Of a stretch of DNA of 45,037 bases, positions 16,803 to 23,722 are shown in pieces. The position numbers and the translations under genes were made by a program. The DNA is taken from NCBI GenBank assembly GCA_045658985.1, contig JAZOWC010000049.1:1-45037 (forward strand), given 5' to 3'. Source of the DNA: RGIG3513 sp045658985. Lineage in GTDB: Bacteria; Bacillota; Clostridia; Oscillospirales; Butyricicoccaceae. How positions within the stretch are numbered: position 1 is the stretch's first letter; the number at the start of each line of letters is the position of its first letter. Below the pieces are notes generated by a model. That model was not told the DNA's origin. It ran no database searches and saw nothing but the letters and a program-made list of their open reading frames with translations.

Positions 16803-17659
16803 ATATGTACGATATATTGATCATAGGCGCAGGCCCTGCAGGATTGTCTGCGGCAATTTACGGCGCACGTGCCAATCTCAAAGTCATGGTATTGGGCAAA
16901 GATGGCGGCGCATTGCAGAAGGCCGACAAGATAGAGAACTATTTTGGCGTGACCGACGCTCCAAGCGGCACCGAACTGTGGCGCAGAGGTATCGATCAGG
17001 CCACCGCACTGGGCGCCGAAGTCAGGATCGCCGAGATCACAGGTGTAGAGTGGGCGGGACACTATACCGTACACACCACCCAAGGCAGTTTTGACGGCAA
17101 AACCCTCATAATTGCTCTGGGTAATGCACGCAAGAAGCCCGATGTCAAGGATATAGACAAATATGAGGGTATGGGCGTCAGCTATTGTGCCGTGTGTGAT
17201 GCGTTCTTTTTCCGCGGCAGGCAGGTTGCAGTGCTTGGATCGGGTAATTATGCCCTGCATGAGGCAGAGTATCTCAAAAACGTCGCCGCAAAAGTCACCG
17301 TACTAACAAACGGCAAGCCTGCAGAGGAGATGCCGGAGTTTGACGTTATAACCTCCCCGATTGCCGAACTGCTTGGCACAGACGGACTTGAGGGAGTAGC
17401 TTTTGCAGACGGCAGCACCCTCACCGTTGACGGACTGTTTGTTGCAGAGGGATTTGCAGGAGCATCCGAGCTTGCAAACAAGCTTGGGGTAATGACCGAT
17501 AATGGTCTTATCAAAGCAGATTCTGACGGCTGTACCAATCTGCCGGGATGTTTTGCAGCAGGCGACTGCATCGGCGGAACACTGCAGGTAGCAACGGCAG
17601 TAGCCGAGGGCGCAAAAGCCGCTCTGTCGGCCATCAAGTATGTCCGCACCAAAAAATAA
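16799..17659 (+). CDS. Thioredoxin-reductase-like FAD flavoprotein
   Basis: A 286-residue pyridine-nucleotide-disulfide-oxidoreductase-type protein. The FAD site is IIGAGPAGLSAAIYGARA at the N-terminus, the redox pair is CAVC (residues 130 and 133), and the FAD closing motif is CFAAGDCIGG. This is the thioredoxin reductase layout. However, the second nucleotide site (LGSGNYALHEAEYL) is not followed by the HRRxxxR pattern that binds the NADPH phosphate. It may use NADH or resemble the ferredoxin- or flavin-linked reductases known from Clostridia, which have similar lengths. Start overlaps the ligA stop; ATG at 16805 is an alternative. A strong terminator follows. Confidence 0.87.
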   Translation: MNMYDILIIGAGPAGLSAAIYGARANLKVMVLGKDGGALQKADKIENYFGVTDAPSGTELWRRGIDQATALGAEVRIAEITGVEWAGHYTVHTTQGSFDGKTLIIALGNARKKPDVKDIDKYEGMGVSYCAVCDAFFFRGRQVAVLGSGNYALHEAEYLKNVAAKVTVLTNGKPAEEMPEFDVITSPIAELLGTDGLEGVAFADGSTLTVDGLFVAEGFAGASELANKLGVMTDNGLIKADSDGCTNLPGCFAAGDCIGGTLQVATAVAEGAKAALSAIKYVRTKK

Positions 17660-17675
17660 AAACCAATAAATCAAC

Positions 17676-17710
17676 AAAAAACTGCCACCCAAGTTTGGGT
17701 GGCAGTTTTT
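17676..17710. terminator. Convergent terminator, flavoprotein / guaB
   Basis: About 16-bp perfect stem (ACTGCCACCCAA / TTGGGTGGCAGT core) flanked by A and T runs; works in both directions. Confidence 0.94.
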
Positions 17711-17723
17711 GTATATGTACTTA

Positions 17724-19196
17724 TCAGTCGGATACGGTGTAGTTGGGAGCTTCTTTGGTGATGTGGATGTCGTGGGGATGGCTCTCTTTGAGACCTGCGC
17801 CGGTGATGCGGACAAACTGTGCTTTCTCCTGCAGCTCGGAGATAGTGGGAGTACCGCAGTAACCCATACCGGAGCGCAGACCGCCCATCAGCTGATAGAT
17901 TGTCTCGCTGACAGGTCCGCGATAGGGAACACGACCCTCGACGCCTTCGGGAACAAGCTTCTTGGTGCCGGTCTGGAAGTAACGGTCGGAGGAACCCTTG
18001 TTCATTGCGGCGATGGAGCCCATGCCGCGGTAGACCTTGAACTGTCTGCCCTGGAATATCTCCAGATCGCCGGGGCTTTCTTCGCAGCCTGCAAACAGCG
18101 AGCCGATCATGACGCAGTCTGCGCCGGCGGCAAGTGCCTTGACAACGTCGCCGCTGAACTTGATACCGCCGTCAGCAATAACGGGTACACCGTGCTTGGC
18201 GGCCTCGCATGCTGCATCGTAGATAGCGGTGATCTGGGGAACACCGACGCCTGCAACAACGCGGGTGGTGCAGATGGAGCCGGGGCCGATACCGACCTTG
18301 ATGGTGTCAGCGCCTGCATCGATGAGAGCCTTGGCGCCCTCAGCTGTAGCAATGTTGCCTGCGATGATGGGGGTGTTGGGGTATTTTGCCTTGACACGGC
18401 TCAGGCAGGTCATAATGTTCTTGGAGTGACCGTGTGCAGAGTCGAGTACCAGAACGTCAGCGCCTGCCTCGATCAGTGCGGCAGCACGGTCGAGAACGTC
18501 ATTGGTAACGCCGATAGCTGCAGCGCAGAGCAGTCTGCCCTGTGCGTCACGTGCGGTGTTGGGATACTTGACAGCCTTCTCGATGTCCTTGATGGTAATA
18601 AGTCCCTTGAGGGCGTAGTTCTCGTCTACCAGGGGCAGCTTCTCGATCTTGTGAGCGCTGAGGATGCGCTTTGCATCTGCCAGAGTAGTGCCTACGGGAG
18701 CGGTGATGAGGTTCTTGCTGGTCATGACTTCGCCGCAGGCGCGGTTATAGTCTTCTTCAAACTTCAGGTCGCGGTTGGTGAGAATGCCGACAAGCTTGCC
18801 GTTCTCACATATAGGAACACCGGAAATGCGGTACTTGCCCATCAGTGCATTGGCGTCAAAAAGCGAATGCTGAGGGGAGAGGTAGAAGGGGTTGTTGATA
18901 ACGCCGTTTTCAGAGCGCTTGACCTGATCCACGCTCTCAGCCTGCTGCTCGATGGTCATGTTCTTGTGGATAACGCCGATACCGCCTTCACGTGCAACGG
19001 CAATAGCCATACGCACTTCGGTAACAGTGTCCATAGCAGCGCTGATGAGAGGAATGTTGAGCTTGATGTTCTTGGTAATGCGTGTGCCAAGATTGATAGC
19101 ATCGGGAGTTACCGAGCTCTCTGCGGGGATAAGAAGCACATCGTCAAAGGTAATACCCTCTTTGAGGAACTTCTCGGCAGGATTGGTATTCAGCAT
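17724..19196 (-). CDS. guaB: Inosine-5'-monophosphate dehydrogenase
   Basis: GuaB oxidises IMP to XMP with NAD, the committed step to GTP. The 490-residue product has the N-terminal barrel strand EGITFDDVLLIPAESSV, two CBS domains (about residues 95-210; for example GKYRISGVPICENGKLVGI), the catalytic loop GPGSICTTRVVAG with its active cysteine, and the flap/RMG-like segment after GGDLE. The frame runs upstream to 19283, but the ATG at 19196 follows GGAGG by 7 bases and matches the family start. It has a near-consensus promoter and is divergent from the glycosylase gene. Coding bias suggests good expression. Confidence 0.97.
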   Translation of the reverse strand: MLNTNPAEKFLKEGITFDDVLLIPAESSVTPDAINLGTRITKNIKLNIPLISAAMDTVTEVRMAIAVAREGGIGVIHKNMTIEQQAESVDQVKRSENGVINNPFYLSPQHSLFDANALMGKYRISGVPICENGKLVGILTNRDLKFEEDYNRACGEVMTSKNLITAPVGTTLADAKRILSAHKIEKLPLVDENYALKGLITIKDIEKAVKYPNTARDAQGRLLCAAAIGVTNDVLDRAAALIEAGADVLVLDSAHGHSKNIMTCLSRVKAKYPNTPIIAGNIATAEGAKALIDAGADTIKVGIGPGSICTTRVVAGVGVPQITAIYDAACEAAKHGVPVIADGGIKFSGDVVKALAAGADCVMIGSLFAGCEESPGDLEIFQGRQFKVYRGMGSIAAMNKGSSDRYFQTGTKKLVPEGVEGRVPYRGPVSETIYQLMGGLRSGMGYCGTPTISELQEKAQFVRITGAGLKESHPHDIHITKEAPNYTVSD

Positions 19197-19245
19197 AGCG
19201 ACACCTCCGGTTGACTGATTAGTGTTTAAATGTTTATTAGAAGAT

Positions 19246-19274
19246 ATTTTACTACAATTTTTTTGCATAGTCAA
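19246..19274 (-). promoter_or_regulatory. Promoter of guaB
   Basis: On the minus strand: TTGACT (19274-19269), 17 bp, TAAAAT (19251-19246). About 50 bp of leader precede the start; no purine riboswitch was recognised in it. Confidence 0.78.
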
Positions 19275-19337
19275 TACGAACAAGTTGAAATCAGCGCTTG
19301 TTTGGAGTAAAATATATCAAAAGGAAGGTGCTGATTT

Positions 19338-20177
19338 TTGTACAAGATTCATACAGAGGACAACAAAACCATACTTACAGACATAGACTTCAATATCCGC
19401 CATACCTGTGACTGCGGTCAGTGCTTCAGATTCATGCCCCATGAGGGCGGATATCTGGGTGTCGCTTACGGAAAAGCCATATTCGTGGAGGAAAAGCCGG
19501 AAGGAGTAGTGTTTCATTGTGACGCCGCCGAGTTCGGCGCACTGTGGAAGCGGTTCTTCGATCTGGACACCGATTACGCATCTGTAGCCGACAAATTGCC
19601 CAAAGATGACTTTACTGCCAAAGCCGTGGAGTTTGGCAGGGGACTGCGGATACTGAGGCAGGAGCCGTGGGAGGCGCTTTGCTCGTTCATCATATCCCAG
19701 TGCAACAATATACCCCGTATTCAGAGCATAATCGGCAGACTGTGCACCCTGTTCGGCGACGAAATAGAATGGCAAGGCAACAAGCTTTACACATTTCCAG
19801 ATGCAAGCAAATTAGCAGAATTAACGGTAGAGGATCTTGCGCCGCTGAGATGCGGCTACAGAGCGCCGTATATTATCAACGCGGCCAAAGCCGTTGCGGC
19901 AAACAGCAGTTTTTTTGAAGAGCTTGAAGCGATGGATACGCTCTCCGCCCGCAAAAAAATCATGGAACTTGAGGGTGTCGGTCCGAAGGTCGCAGACTGT
20001 TTTCTGCTGTTCGGAATGCACAAAATGGATGCATTCCCCGTGGATACCTGGATGAAAAAAGCAGCAGTATATTACGGCGGAAAGTTTGACTCGTCACTGT
20101 TTGGAGAATATGCCGGAATCGCACAGCAATATATATTCTACTATGCGCGCAGCGGCAGCGGAACAGAGCAGGTCTGA
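19338..20177 (+). CDS. 8-oxoguanine DNA glycosylase, OGG1-type
   Basis: A 279-residue HhH-GPD superfamily glycosylase that removes oxidised guanine from DNA. The helix-hairpin-helix and active site are clear: LEGVGPKVADCFLLF, with the Schiff-base lysine, followed by DAFPVDTWM with the catalytic aspartate. The N-terminal domain (DFNIRHTCDCGQCFRF) matches the OGG1 family rather than MutM. Start is a TTG with AAGGAAGG upstream; no ATG or GTG fits better. It is divergent from guaB with no clear consensus promoter in the 140-bp gap that I could fix for this strand. A tRNA promoter begins 3 bp after its stop. Confidence 0.9.
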   Translation: MYKIHTEDNKTILTDIDFNIRHTCDCGQCFRFMPHEGGYLGVAYGKAIFVEEKPEGVVFHCDAAEFGALWKRFFDLDTDYASVADKLPKDDFTAKAVEFGRGLRILRQEPWEALCSFIISQCNNIPRIQSIIGRLCTLFGDEIEWQGNKLYTFPDASKLAELTVEDLAPLRCGYRAPYIINAAKAVAANSSFFEELEAMDTLSARKKIMELEGVGPKVADCFLLFGMHKMDAFPVDTWMKKAAVYYGGKFDSSLFGEYAGIAQQYIFYYARSGSGTEQV

Positions 20178-20179
20178 GA

Positions 20180-20208
20180 TTGACAATAGTACCCTGTTGT
20201 GATATAAT
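20180..20208 (+). promoter_or_regulatory. Full-consensus promoter of the tRNA-Leu gene
   Basis: TTGACA (20180-20185), 17 bp, TATAAT (20203-20208), with a TG one base before the -10. Every consensus base is matched, as expected for a stable RNA gene. Confidence 0.9.
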
Positions 20209-20224
20209 CGGTAGCAAGTAAATT

Positions 20225-20248
20225 GCCCCCTTTTACGGGGGCGGTTTT
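20225..20248 (+). other. G+C hairpin in the tRNA precursor leader
   Basis: GCCCCC (20225-20230), loop TTTTAC, GGGGGC (20237-20242), then GGTTTT. It starts about 10 bases after the predicted transcription start and 28 bases before the tRNA. It could be a weak early terminator, the 3' end of the glycosylase mRNA, or a processing element. Confidence 0.6.
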
Positions 20249-20270
20249 ACTGATTGCCACAAATAAATAC

Positions 20271-20355
20271 GCGGATGTGATGGAATTGGTAGACATGCAG
20301 GATTTAGGTTCCTGTGCCGCAAGGCGTGTGGGTTCAAGCCCCTTCATCCGCACCA
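20271..20355 (+). tRNA. tRNA-Leu (anticodon UAG), CCA encoded
   Basis: An 85-base class II tRNA. Acceptor GCGGATG pairs with CATCCGC, followed by discriminator A and an encoded CCA. The D-arm segment AATTGGTAGAC is typical of leucine tRNA. The anticodon stem CAGGA/TCCTG holds loop TTTAGGT, giving anticodon UAG. The long variable arm is GCC-GCAA-GGC, and the T loop is TTCAAGC. The T stem has a U-U mismatch at the second pair and a G-U at the first, which I believe is common in related leucine tRNAs. Confidence 0.95.
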
Positions 20356-20393
20356 CAAGCAAAGGCAGGCCGTCAGGCCTGTTTTTGCTTGTG
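20354..20393 (+). terminator. Terminator after tRNA-Leu
   Basis: CAGGCC / GGCCTG with loop GTCA and T5, nested inside a 10-bp outer stem CACAAGCAAA / TTTGCTTGTG. The outer arm uses the last two bases of the tRNA CCA. Confidence 0.85.
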
Positions 20394-20403
20394 AGGATAA
20401 AAA

Positions 20404-20535
20404 GAAGGGGCTTGAAGGGTCGGTAGTGAATGACTGCCGGTGGCAGTCAGAGCCGACCACCGCTCCGCCCGCAGGCGGGCAAGCCCCGACAGGTGAACCA
20501 GAAAGCGACAGATTCCAACAGGAATCTGTCGTTTT
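20404..20535. other. Branched multi-hairpin element downstream of tRNA-Leu
   Basis: Outer stem GGGGCTTG (20407-20414) / CAAGCCCC (20480-20487) closes a junction with two arms. Arm one is GGTCGG (20418-20423) / CCGACC (20453-20458) capped by TGACTGCC-GGT-GGCAGTCA (20431-20449). Arm two is GCCCGC / GCGGGC (20467-20480). A separate perfect 11-bp hairpin CGACAGATTCC / GGAATCTGTCG (20506-20531) with T4 follows. Bases 20404-20416 are a perfect inverted copy of tRNA positions 20333-20345. Open frames crossing the stretch look spurious. It may be a structured RNA, a mobile palindromic element, or tRNA-derived; I cannot tell which. Confidence 0.6.
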
Positions 20536-20540
20536 CAACT

Positions 20541-20700
20541 AAATCCACCATTTGGGTGGGTGAAATCGTCTTTGACGAAGAAATCCCCTTCGGGGATGAA
20601 ATCCGCCACGACGGCGGATGGGTGGATTTAATTTCATCTGAGTCAAAACCGAAGATTTCATCAGCGTCAGCTGATTTAATCCTTGTGCAGGCAAGGATTT
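20541..20700. repeat. Array of short hairpins flanked by ATC...GAT boxes
   Basis: Five consecutive hairpins: TCGTC/GACGA (20566-20578), ATCCCC/GGGGAT (20583-20597), ATCCGCC/GGCGGAT (20601-20619), ATCAGC/GCTGAT (20660-20675) and AATCCTTG/CAAGGATT (20678-20699). The first three sit within an outer stem AAATCCACC (20541-20549) / GGTGGATTT (20621-20629). Boxes GATGAAATC (20595-20603), AATTTCATC (20630-20638) and GATTTCATC (20654-20662) repeat in both orientations. Stems differ in sequence while the ATC/GAT edges stay fixed, which looks like a modular palindromic repeat family. No protein function is supported. Confidence 0.65.
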
Positions 20701-20744
20701 ATTTGTTTATGCAGAGCGTTATTCCCAATGTTAATATTCGTTGC

Positions 20745-20773
20745 TTGTCTGAAAACCCCTAAAAGTGTACAAT
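20745..20773 (+). promoter_or_regulatory. Promoter of the second XRE-membrane regulator
   Basis: TTGTCT (20745-20750), 17 bp, TACAAT (20768-20773), 28 bp ahead of the ATG. Confidence 0.65.
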
Positions 20774-20800
20774 AGTTACATACTTTTCGGGAGGTACGTT

Positions 20801-21760
20801 ATGCTTAAGGATAATATTGCAGGCTTGCGTAATGCCGCCGGTTTATCTCAAACAGAATTGGCGGAGAGACTTTTTGTAGTCAGACAGACTGTTTCCAAAT
20901 GGGAAAAAGGTTTGTCTGTGCCTGATTCTGATATGCTGATTCGGATTGCAAAAGTATTTGATGTAACCGTCGGAGAGCTGCTTGACGAACAAAGGGACGA
21001 TTCACAACCATCAGCCATACAAGACTCTGTAGGTTCTCGTTTTTGGAAAAAGATCGCTTTGGCGTTTTTTTGTTTTGCGGCTATTATTTCACTGATTGTT
21101 ACTGTAGTAGTTATGGTTAATCGTTCAAATATACTTTATCCGGATGTCGTTGGCGAGGATGTTAATATTGTGGTAAAAGACAGTATACAGATCAGCAGAG
21201 ACTACGGAGATAATGTAGTATACGATGTTGATGGAAAGCCGCGAGTCATTTGCCGCATCCCTGATGGCTTCGTTGAGGATGCAAATCAGGAGGGACTGTA
21301 TATAGATCCTAAAGGTAATTTTATTAAGATTGTTGCAGAGTATACCGCTGATGTATTGAATCCGCTGGATGGGACGGCGTATATGGAGTTTTATGAGATT
21401 GACGGATACTCGTCCTATGCTGATATGGCAAGACTTGCACTGTTTAAAGACCTCGGAAGCATCAGCATATTTTCACCAAAGCGGGATATTTATACAGCAG
21501 GTGGCGCGAGGATAATTCGTCAAGCCCTGTGTGCAGGTAAGGATGCATGGTGTTATGCTGTGGACGGTGGACTGACCAAAAATGGCGAAGGCTCGAGGAT
21601 ATACGGCGCGGCCTTGCTGGTTGACGGCTCGGTGTGGATGGCTCTTCTGGAGGACTGCAATAATATACATTATTGGATTACCGTCAAAGCGCCGGACGGT
21701 ATCGGAAAAGATGAGGATAGCCTTGCGGAGTTTTTGAGTACGATACGGATATCAGAGTGA
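20801..21760 (+). CDS. XRE-family regulator with one membrane segment and extracytoplasmic domain
   Basis: A 319-residue protein. Residues 1-65 form a helix-turn-helix (AAGLSQTELAERLFVVRQTVSKWE), a linker follows, one membrane segment lies near residues 83-108, and about 210 residues should be outside the cell. The outer part has aromatic-rich beta-like segments (GTAYMEFYEIDGYSSYADMA) and no motif I recognise. This would be a one-component membrane-bound sensor-regulator, topologically like ToxR/CadC but with a Xre-type head. ATG at 20801 follows GGGAGG by 6 bases; an upstream in-frame ATG at 20765 lies inside the promoter. Base use is more AT-rich than its neighbours and it sits next to the repeat region, hinting at later acquisition. 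Confidence 0.83.
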   Translation: MLKDNIAGLRNAAGLSQTELAERLFVVRQTVSKWEKGLSVPDSDMLIRIAKVFDVTVGELLDEQRDDSQPSAIQDSVGSRFWKKIALAFFCFAAIISLIVTVVVMVNRSNILYPDVVGEDVNIVVKDSIQISRDYGDNVVYDVDGKPRVICRIPDGFVEDANQEGLYIDPKGNFIKIVAEYTADVLNPLDGTAYMEFYEIDGYSSYADMARLALFKDLGSISIFSPKRDIYTAGGARIIRQALCAGKDAWCYAVDGGLTKNGEGSRIYGAALLVDGSVWMALLEDCNNIHYWITVKAPDGIGKDEDSLAEFLSTIRISE

Positions 21761-21783
21761 GCAGGATATAATATAACAAGTAT

Positions 21784-21817
21784 AAAAAGCCGCGGTTGGT
21801 TCAAACCGCGCCTTTTT
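21784..21817. terminator. Convergent terminator, XRE regulator / threonine aldolase
   Basis: CGCGGTT / AACCGCG with A5 on the left and T5 on the right. Confidence 0.82.
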
Positions 21818-21828
21818 GTATATCATTA

Positions 21829-22863
21829 TCACAGTGTTTTGATGGTCTCAATCAGCTTGTCTACGTTTTCGTCCTTGGTTGCCCAGCAGGTGCAGAAGCG
21901 TACCACTGTGCGCTCCTCGTCCAGCTTGCACCAGAACTCGTATGCAAACTCGCCTTCAAACTTTTTGAGCTGCTCGCTCGTCAGGATGGGGAACTGTTGA
22001 TTGGTATAGGATGTACCCCAGATGGGTACGCCGACATCCTCGAATGCCTTTCTGATTCGCAGAGCCTGACTGACAGCGCTTTTGCAAATATCAAAGTACA
22101 GATTATCGGTAAACAGTGTGTCGAACTGGATGCCCATCAGCCTGCCCTTTGCCAGCACGCCGCCGCGCTGCTTGATGAGATTGCGGTAGCAGTATTTGTA
22201 TTTGTCATTGTTGATGACCAGTGCCTCTCCGATGTATGCACCGCACTTGGTACCGCCGATGTAGAACATATCACACAGGTTTGCAAGCTCGGGGAGAGTG
22301 ATGTCGGCTTTGGGGCTCATCAGTCCGTATCCCAGACGTGCGCCGTCGATGTAGAGGGGGATATCATATTCTGTGCAGACCGCTCTCAGATCGAGCAGCT
22401 CCTGCTTGGTGTACAGAGTTCCGCTCTCGGTAGGGTAGGAGATGTATACCATACCGGGCTTGACCATAAAATCATGGTCGGGGCTGGTTTCAAAATCGTA
22501 GCACAGCTCCCGTACCTGCTGTGCATTTATCTTTCCGTCATCGGATACGATCGCGGTGACCTCGTGTCCGGTGGCTTCGATAGCGCCTACCTCGTGGCAG
22601 GAGATGTGGCCCTCTACTGCGCTGATGACCGACTCGTAGGGACGCAGCATAGATGCGATAGCGATGAGATTGGTCTGTGTACCGCCGGAGATAAAATACA
22701 CGTCTGCATTCTCGCAGCGGCAGGCGGTGCGGATCTTGGATCTGGCGCTCTCGCAATAAACGTCGTATCCGTAGCCGGGAGACTGCTCGAGATTGGTCTC
22801 CATAAGCTTCTGCATTATGAGGGGATGTGCGCCCTCGGTATAGTCACACTGAAAATATATCAT
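21829..22863 (-). CDS. ltaE: Low-specificity L-threonine aldolase-type PLP enzyme
   Basis: A 344-residue fold-type I PLP enzyme expected to split L-threonine or L-allo-threonine into glycine and acetaldehyde. The PLP-binding lysine is in FYIGGTKCGAYIGEALV (near residue 207), the aspartate holding the pyridine nitrogen is in LYIDGARLGYGL, and the glycine-rich cofactor region FISGGTQTNLIA is near residue 57. Length matches the threonine aldolase/beta-eliminating lyase family; substrate preference cannot be read from the sequence. The start follows GGAAGG by 7 bases and a strong promoter precedes it. It is monocistronic. Confidence 0.88.
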   Translation of the reverse strand: MIYFQCDYTEGAHPLIMQKLMETNLEQSPGYGYDVYCESARSKIRTACRCENADVYFISGGTQTNLIAIASMLRPYESVISAVEGHISCHEVGAIEATGHEVTAIVSDDGKINAQQVRELCYDFETSPDHDFMVKPGMVYISYPTESGTLYTKQELLDLRAVCTEYDIPLYIDGARLGYGLMSPKADITLPELANLCDMFYIGGTKCGAYIGEALVINNDKYKYCYRNLIKQRGGVLAKGRLMGIQFDTLFTDNLYFDICKSAVSQALRIRKAFEDVGVPIWGTSYTNQQFPILTSEQLKKFEGEFAYEFWCKLDEERTVVRFCTCWATKDENVDKLIETIKTL

Positions 22864-22889
22864 ACAAAAACCTTCCGATTTTTTTTCTT

Positions 22890-22918
22890 ATTGTACTATA
22901 GACAATTGGGTTTGTCAA
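22890..22918 (-). promoter_or_regulatory. Promoter of the threonine aldolase gene
   Basis: On the minus strand: TTGACA (22918-22913), 17 bp, TACAAT (22895-22890). Confidence 0.82.
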
Positions 22919-22954
22919 AAAATATTGTTTAGCTGTTTCTTAGCGGATAGGTTA

Positions 22955-22983
22955 TTTACAAAATAAATCGAGTATGATATATT
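22955..22983 (+). promoter_or_regulatory. Promoter of the HD hydrolase / Na-Pi cotransporter operon
   Basis: TTTACA (22955-22960), 17 bp, TATATT (22978-22983). Confidence 0.6.
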
Positions 22984-23038
22984 AATAGTGTATGTAAAGG
23001 AATGAAAAAAAGGACAAATGTACAAAGGAGGTTTACAT

Positions 23039-23695
23039 TTGATTTTAGAACGACTGAAGAATGACCCTGCCGTTCAGGCCTATATCCGCAGGGCCGATTG
23101 CTCGCTGCTTGCGCTGGGATTTACCGAACACAGCTTCCCTCACGTCTCAAAGGTTGCTATGACAGCCAGATATATCGTTGAGACTCTGGGCTATTCCGAG
23201 CACGACTGCGAACTGGCCGAGATCGCCGGATATCTGCATGACATAGGCAATCTTGTCAACAGAGCAGATCACTCCCAGAGCGGTGCCGTTATGGCATTCA
23301 GGATCCTGAATGAGTACAACATGGATCCGGAGGACGTTGCCACGGTGGTCACAGCGATCGGCAACCATGACGAGGGTACCGGCGTGCCCGTCGATCACAT
23401 CGCGGCGGCACTTATACTGGCCGACAAATCCGACGTACGCAGATCCCGCGTGCGCAATGCCGACGTTACCGCATTCGATATTCATGACAGGGTAAACTAC
23501 TCGGTAAAAAAATCCACACTTAAAATCAACGAAGAAAAAACCATCATCAAGCTCAAGCTGAACATCGACACAAATTACGGGTCTATTATGGATTATTTTG
23601 AGATATTCCTGCACCGTATGATCATGTGCCGCAAAGCTGCGGAGAAGCTGGGTCTGCAGTTCAAACTTATTATCAATGAGCAGCAGCTTATATAA
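23039..23695 (+). CDS. HD-domain metal-dependent phosphohydrolase
   Basis: A 218-residue HD-superfamily protein. The metal-binding pattern is visible as H35 (FPHVSKVA), H67-D68 (YLHDIG) and a later DHSQSG/GNHDEG segment. These enzymes hydrolyse phosphate esters of nucleotides or second messengers; the substrate is unknown. The start is a TTG at 23039 with AAAGGAGG 7 bases upstream; the in-frame ATG at 23018 would put that ribosome site inside the gene. The Na/Pi cotransporter begins 27 bp downstream, so the two are probably co-transcribed, and a link to phosphate handling is a reasonable guess. Confidence 0.85.
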   Translation: MILERLKNDPAVQAYIRRADCSLLALGFTEHSFPHVSKVAMTARYIVETLGYSEHDCELAEIAGYLHDIGNLVNRADHSQSGAVMAFRILNEYNMDPEDVATVVTAIGNHDEGTGVPVDHIAAALILADKSDVRRSRVRNADVTAFDIHDRVNYSVKKSTLKINEEKTIIKLKLNIDTNYGSIMDYFEIFLHRMIMCRKAAEKLGLQFKLIINEQQLI

Positions 23696-23722
23696 CAGAA
23701 TCAAAAAGTAAAGGAGACAGAT

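Noticed and set aside
17709..19214. Plus-strand open frame over guaB (501 codons)
   Set aside because: guaB is certain on the minus strand with promoter and ribosome site; the antisense product has no recognisable domain.
20404..20490. A second, degenerate tRNA gene
   Set aside because: The outer stem resembles an acceptor, but the junction has only two arms, with no anticodon arm of the right size and no T-arm consensus.
20541..20700. CRISPR array
   Set aside because: Repeats are short inverted boxes with self-complementary stems, not direct repeats with uniform spacers, and no cas gene is near.
20223..20762. Open frames through tRNA-Leu and the hairpin region
   Set aside because: One runs across the tRNA, the other across palindromes; no ribosome site, no family, sequence fully explained by RNA genes and repeats.
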